Shown in pieces: positions 55,206 through 64,000 of a DNA stretch of 64,000 nt. Each line of letters begins with the position of its first letter. The stretch's first letter is position 1. Made by a program: the position numbers and the translations under genes. The stretch spans positions 682,001 through 746,000 of the forward strand of contig QUOL01000005.1 of the NCBI GenBank assembly GCA_009761415.1, written 5' to 3'. The notes under the pieces are model-generated. The model made no database searches, was not told where the DNA came from, and saw nothing but the letters and a program-made list of their open reading frames with translations. The stretch comes from Sarcomyxa edulis (taxonomy: Eukaryota; Basidiomycota; Agaricomycetes; Agaricales; Mycenaceae).

Positions 55206-55639
55206 GTTGGTGAGTGGCCCGACTGTACTTGCTCTTCATCATATTCACGTTTCGTTTGATATTTGAGCTGGGAGTGCTGGACTACCCCCTTTCTTCTACA
55301 GTTTCATCCAGCATTGTCTCTTACATATACCACTCGCGATTCCAATGACAGTAGACGCCATCTCCTGCCACATTTACCTTCTAAGCAAATACCTACAGTT
55401 TTTCTGCGACTGTTCTTCCGCATCCATATCTACTTACAACTCTGGAACTGTATACTGTATATACTTACAATTGTGCCATATCGAATCGTTTTCGCTGGTC
55501 CATGATCATGATGTCCAGAACCAGTATGGTCGCATCTTCAGAATTGTGTTATATACAGATAAATGACTTAAAATCGCGTACAAGGTACTCTTCGCGAAGA
55601 GGGTGCAATTGTACATCACAATCGACAAAGTAAATCATC
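55206..55639. other. convergent intergenic region
   Basis: This lies between the rightward family copy 3 and the leftward acyltransferase gene. The first 60 bp match the 3' flank of copy 2. No gene. Confidence 0.45.
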
Positions 55640-57462
55640 TTACTTTGACTCAACAGCAGCACAGACACCCAAGATCCTAACGATCTCCTCAACCCACTTT
55701 TCTGCCACCCCGCCCATCCTCTTCTCGGGATATGTGAACGCACAAATCAACTCCCCGCCCCAGGTGAACGCGTGTAAAGCGATGGAAGAGCCAGCCGTGA
55801 AGCGAGGGGAGAGTCGAGGTGTGTGGATCGTTAGCGATTGCTGTTCAGCGGAGGAAGGGGAAGCGGGGATAGGGTAGGACGAAGCGAGGTATGGATCCAT
55901 TATCCCAATGGATGATAGGGTTCCGAAGCTCGTTTGTAAGGCCCTATTGGCAGAAATGGATAGTTAGAAGAGTCGCCTCGAAGAAAAGTGCGAGTAAGAC
56001 AACTCACGTAGACTCATCGCCGAAAACATCCACCACACCACCAATGACGGTCCGAAAGACATCATCAGTCCATATAGTCATCCTATCGTTCCATTTTTTC
56101 TGTATGAGGACTTGAGATTTGATTTCTTGTCCGAGTGTCCATACCGCCGATGCGTCTTGTCTGTCGTAGTCGGTCTGCGTATCTTGCTTGTCCTGGTCAA
56201 GATTTGGACGGACAAACCTCCCTAAATCCCTTGTAACGTATGTGTTGAACCCTAGAGAAAGGCGAACGGTCCATTGGTTCCTATCGTGCGGATCTGTGAC
56301 GGTGGATGCGAGAGGGCGCGCATCGATGGGTGAGAATGGGAACGACATGGTTATTGGTTTTGATTTGGGGTCTGCAGGCGTAGAGTCAGTCTTCGTGTTT
56401 CTCGATGTGGTTGGTCAGAAGGAGAGAGCACGAAAAGGCAAGAGCAAAAAGAACGAGAGAAAGAAGGGGCGACTACACACCTACAGACGATACCGACGGT
56501 GGATGGATCCTGCCCGACGCCAACGCGAACGCAGCCATAAGGACACCGTAGATAGTACATCCATGTGCGCGTGCGGCTGTGCGGAGTGAGGTGAGTGCTG
56601 GAGGAGGGAGAGTGCGTGTGATGAGGCCCGTCGTCGTTGGTGGGACGTCGGGGTGAGGTACTGGGAATCTGTGGAGGTACTGTGTGCGGCCATTGAATGA
56701 TTCAGTATGTGGTAGAACAGTCAAGGGAGAAAGGGTACTTACCTTGAGGTCTTTGAGGGTATCCTTGACGTATTGAATCATATCATCATCCTCTGGTATC
56801 CTGGGTGCTGTATGAGGGATACGTGCGGATTGAATAAGGGCAGGAGCGAGGCGGTATACTTCTTCACCCCATGGCAGGGGATCGCGTGTCGTCTTTTGAA
56901 TGCATTGCGCAATACTGTTCAAGCATCTGTCCATGAACTGGAAGCAGCCTATAGCATCAAACATGCCGTGGTTGAAAAAGAAGACGAGGGCATCAGGAGA
57001 CGAGGATGTAGAGGGAAAGTGGAAGAGGATGAATGGGTAGAGAGATCTGAACTCGTGGTGTCCAAGTTCGTAGGTCAGATTATCAATATCTTTGTTGAGT
57101 TGGGAGGTTTCCCGACGCGATATGACTTTGTCGAGCCAGGCATTGAGATCATCTTCAGAAGTAGGAGGCTGATAGGTGAAAACGGGTGTTTTATCTGGGG
57201 AGAGTAGGCCGTGTTTTGTAGCGATGAAGGGGTGCTCGAAACGGAGAAGACGGATAGCGTCTTTGATGATTTGGACTGTGATTGTAGTGGAAGGGGGACA
57301 TTGGACGCGGACAGAAGTGATGACACTTGCCAGGCTCTCTTTGAGTAGAGATTCGAGGAAGGTTTTGTGGCGGTACCAGATAGGAGCAGAGGTGGAATCA
57401 AAAGGATCCAGGTCGAGAATATCGATAGAATCGGGAGTTGCTTGCTGCCAGGAGAGAGTCAT
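55640..57462 (-). CDS. CoA-dependent acyltransferase-like (BAHD/condensation fold)
   Basis: Multi-exon gene starting MTLSWQQATPDSIDILDLDP. The long first exon contains VQIIKDAIRLLRFEHPFIAT and then VFFFNHGMFDAIGCFQFMDR, where H-G-M-F-D is the H-x-x-x-D active-site motif of chloramphenicol-acetyltransferase-like enzymes (BAHD, trichothecene acetyltransferase, condensation domains). Further exons carry PPALTSLRTAARAHGCTIYG, FPFSPIDARPLASTVTDPHD, NQWTVRLSLGFNTYVTRDLG, and the last exon SIALHAFTWGGELICAFTYP ending CAAVESK. This layout fits fungal single-domain O- or N-acyltransferases of about 500 residues. No neighbouring secondary-metabolite enzymes are seen, so its substrate is open. Some internal splice sites (around 56350-56480 and 55900-56010) were placed only approximately. 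Confidence 0.7.
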
Positions 57463-57848
57463 GGTACTTTGAGATAGCTTCGAAAATACACAAGGAGATA
57501 GAGCCTGGTGTAGATGTACGGTACAAGGCCATGAGCAAGGGCTTTTTGAGAAGAACGGCTTGAGTCAAAGTCGGTTCCGTGTACATCGAGTCATCCCTGC
57601 AAAGCCGTGGCAGGTGTATCTATGCAGGTCGGTTTCATCAGAACCAAGAATCCATATGACGTTCAGGAAAAGACGAAAAAGAGAGTACCTCCAGCTGAGC
57701 TCAAAGTCAAAGCAAATTTTGGGTCGAATGTCTGGGTGAGACTTGAGAGTCATGAGATAATGATAGCCCGCGAGTCTTTAGTGCATCCGATTCAGTCGTG
57801 AAATTGATTCGTACGTCCATCTCAGTAGTAAGTACCACAGGTCACAGC
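57463..57848. other. intergenic, no gene seen
   Basis: This lies between the acyltransferase gene start and the stop of the first ubiquitin-like/SH3 array gene. A 64-codon plus frame at 57607 has no domain support. Confidence 0.45.
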
Positions 57849-59639
57849 TCAAGAGAACCGACGAGTTTCGTCGAAATAGTGCTCCTTCTCTGCCCCACCC
57901 TTGACGGATGTAACACGACATTCATACCTGACCTTGAGCGGTTTGTAATTCAGAGTGAACGACAACCGCACTTGATCAGGAAGCCCCCCCTTCCCACCTT
58001 GACCTGTATCCTCTGTAAGCGACCAATAGGCTGTCTTACCACCCTTGATCAAGCCATTTATCTTCATCCGCGTTACACGCGTCGCAGACTGCACTTCCTC
58101 CACCTCGTGCTTCCATTCAGCGCTGGCAGTAACCCCTTCACGATCTAAGCCACCGCTGAGGGACTTGGATGTGTTATCTGTCATTTCAATGTCCATCTTT
58201 GTCTCCGGACCAAGGACGACTGTTGGTTGAACATCATCAACTTGATTTTTGGGAAATTCGAGCGAGAGAACAACAGAGGATATACGTCTGGGGTGCGCTG
58301 GGCAGCACTTCAGAAGAACGTCTACGTGCGGGCGGTTTGCTGGTGTCAGTAAGGGTTTGAGGGACACTGCAACCTCCACAAAGCTAAGGCCTCTGTCGCC
58401 AAGTTTGCCGGTGAAGAATTCAGGACGAATATCTGGGTACGGAAAGTCGGGAAGTAATAAGTCTGGAATCTCGGCTGGAAGCGTAGGAATGGAAAGATCC
58501 GAGTCTTTCTGTATGACATCCGTTTCGACGTGATCAGGATTGGTAGGTTTTCTTGGTCCTAAAAGACGATAAACTGCATCGAGTGGAGTAAAATTAGCGG
58601 GCTTCGAATCAGCTGAGACCCAAACAGAGGCCTTGGGTAACGACTCGTCACCCAGCTCGGTACGGAAGTTATCATCGAAGATACTAGATCACATTTCATG
58701 AGTGAAGGTGCTGCTGTAATCTCAACCATCGCAACGTACCGAAATATAGAGACAAGATTACGAGGGAAAAGACCCTTTGTCTTATCCCGTTCAATGTAGC
58801 CACGAAACCAGTTCAGGTGAACAAGCTGATCGATACAAACGACATCTCCCCGCGTCAAGGGTAAGCCCTCGATCTCTTCTTGCTATAAAGATACAATATA
58901 GTCTCATTAGAGACTCCTGTTGGTGGAAACCCGGTAGATACGAGACAAACATACTTACCCTCATGTTTCCATTCCAACTAAGAAGGACAATCGCACGCGC
59001 CTTCGGTCTAGGTTGCTTGACTCGGAGCCCTCCTCCTCTTACTCTTCGAACGACCTGGATTGTAGAATCTCTCGTGACACCATACGATGACAATGTCAAA
59101 GCGTCCTCTAGTACTTTACCAGTAAATATGAGGCGGGTATTTAGATCATCTGTATGTATATATCATGTCAACCGATTAAGGATCATTCTGAAGAAAAGAT
59201 AGAGATCGATACATACCAACTACAATCCCTTTCGTCACTCGGATCAGCTCTTTGAACCTCTCACATGTATAGTCCGGATCAACTAACAAAACCACCGTTT
59301 TACCGCTCAAGTTCGAGATAAAAATGCGAATTAGATGTCGATGCAAGAGGATAGTGCTGTTTTCTTTGATATCGTATGATTCGAAAGTCCTGTCCTCATC
59401 GAGAGAAATGATCGCATCAAGAGGAAAAGTGGGCCCGAGTTCAAAAGTAAGTCCATCTGCAAAGTTCCATCGAATTAGTATCTATTATAGTCAATACAGC
59501 ACAAGAGATACTGCATCAGACCTGTATCCATCCCTTCCGTTTCTTCGATATGGGCCTTTAGGACACAAATGGGGTCCTTGGGATTGACATCGTACGAGAG
59601 GCGGCTCCCATTTGCGTTCTGGACAAGGATACGAACCAT
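57849..59639 (-). CDS. Ubl-Ubl-SH3-beta-domain protein, array copy A
   Basis: Multi-exon gene from ATG 59639 to the stop at 57849. Ubiquitin-like domain 1 begins MVRILVQNANGSRLSYDVNP and PICVLKAHIEETEGM, closely echoing the start of ubiquitin; it ends FESYDIKENSTILL. Domain 2 runs from IRIFISNLSGKTVVLLVDPD through LIFTGKVLEDALTLSSYGVT to STIQVVRRVRGGG. It therefore ends in R-G-G-G, like the tail of ubiquitin precursors. An SH3 domain follows: ARAIVLLSWNGNMR, EIEGLPLTRGDVVCIDQLVH, LNWFRGYIERDKTKGLFPRN. A linker leads to a beta-rich C-terminal domain (LPDFPYPDIRPEFFTGKLGD, VDVLLKCCPAHPRRISSVVL, AYWSLTEDTGQGGKGGLPDQ, VRYECRVTSVKGG). Same order as copies B and C. The role is unknown; a signalling adaptor is inference. 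Confidence 0.75.
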
Positions 59640-59867
59640 GGCGGAGAAAGAAGAGCTTTGGCGCTAAATTAGCTACAGCGCTCAGCAAGTCTGTCATCGC
59701 CAGGAGTCCCAGGACTGAGTACTGAGTACTGAGTTCCGAGTATCCGAGGACCGACTACTCTTGGTTCGTGGAAAAGCCTGAAGACCGTGACAGTCACGAT
59801 TCTCGTGACCTCCACGCGCCGGTTTTCACGTTAAATAATTCGCGGTATACAAATGGACGTACGCGTG

Positions 59868-61680
59868 TCAACCCATCCATACCAAAAGTACATATATCGT
59901 ATAAAAATAGCAAAATAGCAGTTCAGTCAAGATCACCCCATAATTCAAGAAAAAATGCCGAGTCTCCTTGTGGTAACACTCCTTTTCCACTCCACCCTTC
60001 ACCGACGTAATACGACATTGGTACTTGACTTTCGCTGGCTTATAGCTCAGAGTGAACGACATGGAGACCTGCTCAGGAATTCCTTTCTTCCCACCCTGAC
60101 CCGTGTCCTCTGTAAGCGACCAATAGGCCGTATGACCCCTCTTTATCAATCCGCTGATTTTCATCCGCGTCGAGGGCGTCGCAGACTGCACTTCCTCCAC
60201 CTCATGCTTCCACTCAGCGCTAGCAGTAACCCCTTCGCAATTTAAGCCACCGCTGAGGGACTTGGAAATGTTATCTGTCGTTTCAATGTCCATCTTTGTT
60301 TCCGGACCAAGAACCACTGTCGGTCCGAGTACATCATCAACTCGATTGTTGGAAAATTCGAGCGAGATGATGACAGAAGATATACGTCTGGGGTGGGCTG
60401 GGCTGCATTTCAGAAGAACATCCACGCGTGGCCGTTCTGCTGGAGTCAGTAGTCTGACCAAAAGTTCGATTTCCACGAAACTAAGGCCCTTCTCGCCAAG
60501 TCTGACGGTATAGTATTGAGGACCAATTTTCGAATACGGAAAATCAGGGAGTACTAGATCTGGACTCTCGGGAGGAAGTTCAGGGATAAGGTCCTGTACG
60601 CTGTCCATCCTGACTCGATTGGCGACTGTGATCAGATTATATCGGGAGGGTGAATACCGGGTGGAGGAACCGCGTTCCGATATAGGTATAGACTCGTCGC
60701 ACGGAAGCCTTCGTCAAATACGCTATTAGAAGACCTACTAAATAAGCACGTCAAAACAATGTTAGGCATCACAACGTACCAGAAAATGAAGACAAAATTG
60801 CGAGGAAGGAGGAGGTTGCGTCCAATCTGTTCATCGGTGTACCCTCGGAACCAATTTTGATGAACCAAATCCTCGATATAAACCACTTCTCCGCGTTGCA
60901 AAACCAAACCTTCGATGTCTGTGTCCTGCAAGGAAAGCCTCAGCAAAACAGACGGAAAGATAGGGACACAGAAAGCGTACTCGCATGTCTCCATCCCAGC
61001 TACGAAGAACAAGAGCGTGCGCTTTTGCCTTTCGTGGAGGGGGGAAACGAATGAGCCCGACAAAGGGTATGTCCGCTGCGTAGATACGGATCGCGAACTC
61101 TTGTGTAAGACCATAAGAGACAAGCGTTCTCGACGGATCATCCAATAATATCACCTCATCGGAGATGCTCGCTAGATGTTCATCATCAGAACCTATAGAG
61201 ATAAGTTCAGTAGACTGATAACGGAAATTGCTAAAAGTCATTACTGGGCGAAGACTCTGCCTTGTCCCATATCATTGATTTGATAGTCTCGACTGTATAT
61301 TCTGGACCGACTAACAAACCGAAAGTCTCAGTGTCGGTTCTGACGACGACTAGGAATCGAAGGTCGTCATGTGGGGTTAGGAAGACAGTGCTGCCCTCCT
61401 CGATGAAGTAGGATTCGAAAGTCTGTTCCTCATCGAGAGGTTCTGGTGGCAACAGGTCCTGAGACTTATGGGCGAAGCTGCATACAAGATGGAGAGTCTG
61501 TTCGCCTACAAGGGCAGCAATTTACTATCAGCACAGTGCTGCCCGATCACCTGGGTTTATACCTATAGGTATGCCCTCTGTCTCTTCAATATCGGCCTTC
61601 AAGGTATAGATGGGATCGTCGAGATTGACGTCGTATCTGAAGCAGCTCCCGCTTAGGGTTTGGAGTAGGATACAAACCAT
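59868..61680 (-). CDS. Ubl-Ubl-SH3-beta-domain protein, array copy B (diverged)
   Basis: Middle copy, ATG at 61680. Domain 1 starts MVCILLQTLSGSCFRYDVNL and DPIYTLKADIEETEGIPIG. Domain 2 includes FLVVVRTDTETFGLLVGPEY and TLVSYGLTQEFAIRIYAADI but has no diglycine tail. SH3: AHALVLRSWDGDMR, DIEGLVLQRGEVVYIEDLVH, QNWFRGYTDEQIGRNLLLPR. An apparent stop after HPPDII is avoided by a roughly 77-bp GT-AG intron that joins FDEGF to the exon with MDSVQDLIPELPPES. The beta-rich domain (VDVLLKCSPAHPRRISSVII, AYWSLTEDTGQGGKKGIPEQ) is normal, but the usual end E-T-R-x-F-S-stop is lost: an extra T in a T-run shifts the frame and adds a hydrophobic tail of about 27 residues (FLNYGVILTELLFCYFYTIY). Possibly decaying, or given a new membrane-anchor-like end. 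Confidence 0.6.
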
Positions 61681-62082
61681 AGCAGAGAACGATGGTGGAG
61701 AAAAAAGTGGAATTGCCACCTTGAATCGACCATTTGATAGATATCTATACTGGTCTAGACAATGTCAATAGAAGACTGATGCAGATGCTAATATGGTCTG
61801 TTGCATACCGTACAGTTCAAGTTCTCTCACCTGTCTGACTTTGGGCGACCTGGCAATTGTCTGACCGTGTCGAGGATAAGAGAGGAAAAGCTTTTGTTCC
61901 CGAAATAGGTTCAAGCGAAGTCCTCGATCGCGTCTACATACGCGCAAAAGCACGCCAACTGCAAGTAATGCAGATACATATGTATGTGTATAATTGTAAC
62001 ACCAGAATCACAGTAAAGTCCCAATCCCAAACTACATAAGATGTCCATGACCAATAAATAGATAAATAACAATAACAATAAC
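61681..62082. other. spacer between array copies B and C
   Basis: About 400 bp: promoter of copy B and 3' flank of copy C, with an ATAAC/AATAA-rich patch near 62055-62082. No gene. Confidence 0.45.
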
Positions 62083-63843
62083 TCATGAGAACGCCCTCGT
62101 CTCATCCGAATACCTCTCCTTCTCCGACCCATCCTTCACAGACGTCACACGACACTCATACACAACTTTCGCCGGCTTATAGCTCAACGAAAACGACATC
62201 GGGACCCGATCAGGAAGCCCCCCTTGCCCACCCGTACCCGTATCCTCCGTAAGAGACCAAAGCGCCGTATCCGCACCCTTGATCAACCCACTAATCTTCA
62301 TCTGCGTCGAACGCGTCGCAGAATGCGTCTCACCCTTCTCGTGTTTCCACTCAGCACCCAACGTGATTCCTTCCCGATCAAGCCCACCACTGATGGATTT
62401 AGACTTTTTATCCGTCTTTTCGATTTCGGTTTTGGTTTCTGGGCCCAACTCCTTCGAGGGTTGGATGTCGTCGACTTCGTTCCCTTGGAATGCGAGTGTG
62501 AGGACGACGGAGGATATACGTCTTGGATGGGCCGGGCAGCATTTGAGGAGGACGTCGACTTGTGGCCGTTCGGCTGGAGTTGAGAGGGGTTTGATTGTGA
62601 CTGCGACTTCGACAAAGCTGAGGCCCTTGTCGCCGAGCTTGACGGTGAAGAATTGAGGGCTCGTTTTTGGGTATGGGAAGTCGGGTAGATCTAGTTTCGG
62701 GATCTCGTCAGGAAGCGTAGGGATAGGCGTAGCGGTATTCGGGTCTTTTGGATCTACAATCGGTTTGACAACCTTCTTTGGTCTGGAAAGGCAGCAAAGC
62801 GCGCTGAAGAATGAGGGCTCGTCAGGTGTGGGATAATCCTCCGATTCTTCTAGGGGGGGTAAGTTCTTCTTCCCTAGCTCATCGCGCAAGGTTTTGTCGA
62901 AGATCCTGAATTATACGTTGGGTAAGCGCGTTTTCAGGATATCAATGATACCGTTGTACTTACTGGTATATGGTGACGAAGTTACGAGGGAAGAGGCCCT
63001 TCTCCTTGTCACCATCCTGGTCGAGGTAGCCACGGAACCAGTCCGGGTGGACCAGCTGATCGATACACACGACGTTACCGCGTTCCACAGGCAAGCCTCT
63101 GATTTCTTGTTGCTACACGAACAATAACGTAACCTTGATCAGAAACAAAGCGTAATGAGAAGTACACAAAGGTACTTACCCTCATGTTCCCATTCCAATT
63201 ACGTAGGACAATCGCACGCGCCTTGGGTCCGCCCCCACCTCCTCTCAACGACGGGACGATAAATATCGTCGACTCCTTGTTGATACCATAAGAGACAAGC
63301 GTCGACTGGTCTTGTAGTTGTCTTCCCTGACAGAGAAGACGCTGATGATCTGTGTGAGTGTGACTGGATTTCAATACCGATACTTGATTGTAGTTGTACG
63401 AATAAACATGGACGTACCAAGCGGCATCCCCGTCTCCCCTAGAATAAGTTCCTTCAACCGAAGGCAGGTATACTCGGGACCGACTAAGAAGGTAATCATG
63501 TTCTCCTCCAAAGTCTTGACAGCAACACGGAATAGATGGTGATTCAGGAAAATGGTGCTGTTCTCCTCGATACCGTATGATTCGAACGTTTTCGTCTCGT
63601 CGATGGGGAAGGTTTCGTCGAGAGGGGTTGGCCCGAATTCGAAGGTCTGTTCATCTGCAATAGCAACAGCACTGGTGAGTTACCAAGCAAGCTTCGGGGA
63701 GTGTTGGGCAGACTGGAGCTCGTACCTACGGGTATCCCCTCTGTGTCCTCGATCTCGTCCTTCAAGGTTTGAACGGGGTCACTGAGGTTGACGTCGTACG
63801 AGAGGCGTGTACCATCTGCGTTTTGTACAAGGATGCGAACCAT
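62083..63843 (-). CDS. Ubl-Ubl-SH3-beta-domain protein, array copy C
   Basis: ATG at 63843, stop at 62083. Domain 1: MVRILVQNADGTRLSYDVNL, DPVQTLKDEIEDTEGIPVG, FESYGIEENSTIFLNHH. Domain 2: FRVAVKTLEENMITFLVGPE, YTCLRLKELILGETGMPLG, RLLCQGRQLQDQSTLVSYGI, STIFIVPSLRGGGGG, i.e. a ubiquitin-like fold ending L-R-G-G-G-G-G. SH3: ARAIVLRNWNGNMR, EIRGLPVERGNVVCIDQLVH, PDWFRGYLDQDGDKEKGLFP, RNFVTIYQ. A Pro/Asp-rich linker (IVDPKDPNTATPIPTLPDEI) precedes the beta-rich domain: LPDFPYPKTSPQFFTVKLGD, VDVLLKCCPAHPRRISSVVL, ALWSLTEDTGTGGQGGLPDR, VVYECRVTSVKDGSEKERYS, ending DETRAFS. All exons join in frame with GT-AG introns. It appears the most intact member of the array. Its promoter lies in the last 150 bp of the window. 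Confidence 0.78.
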
Positions 63844-64000
63844 GATGGTAGAGATAGAAAAAGAAGAGAAAGAGAAAGAATGGGCGCTAGTTTTTGAGGC
63901 TAAGCCTAGCGCTCATCGATGTTCGTTTATCAATGATTTACGATATTCCGGTCCCTGGGGCCTATGGTCGTTTCCAAGAAGCGGAGGCCGAGTCTCTGCG

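Noticed and set aside
60640..60740. Apparent in-frame stop splitting array copy B into two genes
   Set aside because: A GT-AG intron of about 77 bp (donor GTGCGA, acceptor CACAG) removes the stop and keeps the frame into the C-terminal domain, in line with copies A and C.
1..64000. CRISPR arrays, operons, Shine-Dalgarno sites, rRNA
   Set aside because: The window is eukaryotic nuclear DNA with spliced genes; no spaced repeat array and no rRNA-like sequence was seen.

Overview
This window is nuclear DNA of a filamentous basidiomycete, most likely an Agaricomycete. Genes are broken by many short (about 45-80 bp) GT-AG introns and packed on both strands. The recognisable content is fungal: a DUF6532 gene end, a chromodomain-type Ty3 retrotransposon, two Dal5-like transporters, a CSC1 channel, a PHO80-type cyclin, and two esterases with a fungal cellulose-binding module (CBM1). 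The esterases suggest a saprotroph or plant associate. Genus cannot be fixed from sequence alone.

Layout. 1-2.3 kb: the 3' end of a DUF6532 gene and a small unknown gene. 2.7-6.5 kb: a heavily scrambled LTR retrotransposon, inserted as one unit (5-bp target duplication CAACT) 113 bp upstream of a phosphotransferase-family gene. 7.7-11.6 kb: a DNA polymerase lambda/POL4-like gene and an mRNA decapping scavenger enzyme (DcpS) gene, head to head with 59 bp between start codons. 11.7-17.2 kb: two tandem Dal5-like permease genes. 19.0-24.9 kb: NMN adenylyltransferase (NAD synthesis), a possible unknown gene, a steroid 5-alpha-reductase-family gene and an NFKBIL1-like gene. 25.8-31.4 kb: a CE1-CBM1 esterase and a CSC1/TMEM63 channel. 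31.4-36.3 kb: mostly no gene, except a SAM-like small ORF between 82-bp inverted repeats. 36.3-37.4 kb: a PHO80/PCL-like cyclin. 37.4-45.2 kb: no intact gene, only broken coding-like stretches. 45.2-46.6 kb: a second CE1-CBM1 esterase, inverted relative to the first.

48-64 kb is rich in paralogues that look lineage-specific. It holds a caspase-like protein with a conserved His/Cys pair behind two copies of a beta-rich repeat, and three copies of an unknown family of about 210 residues. Among those copies lies a gene with a weak PD-(D/E)XK signature. Next come an acyltransferase and a three-gene tandem array with two ubiquitin-like domains, an SH3 domain and a beta-rich C-terminal domain. In two of the three array genes the second ubiquitin-like domain ends in an Arg-Gly-Gly-Gly-type tail, as in ubiquitin precursors. 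This block is the best candidate for an undescribed system; its role as a signalling or defence island is inference only.

Exon boundaries were placed by eye from GT/AG sites, reading frame and family similarity. No alignment or database search was possible.
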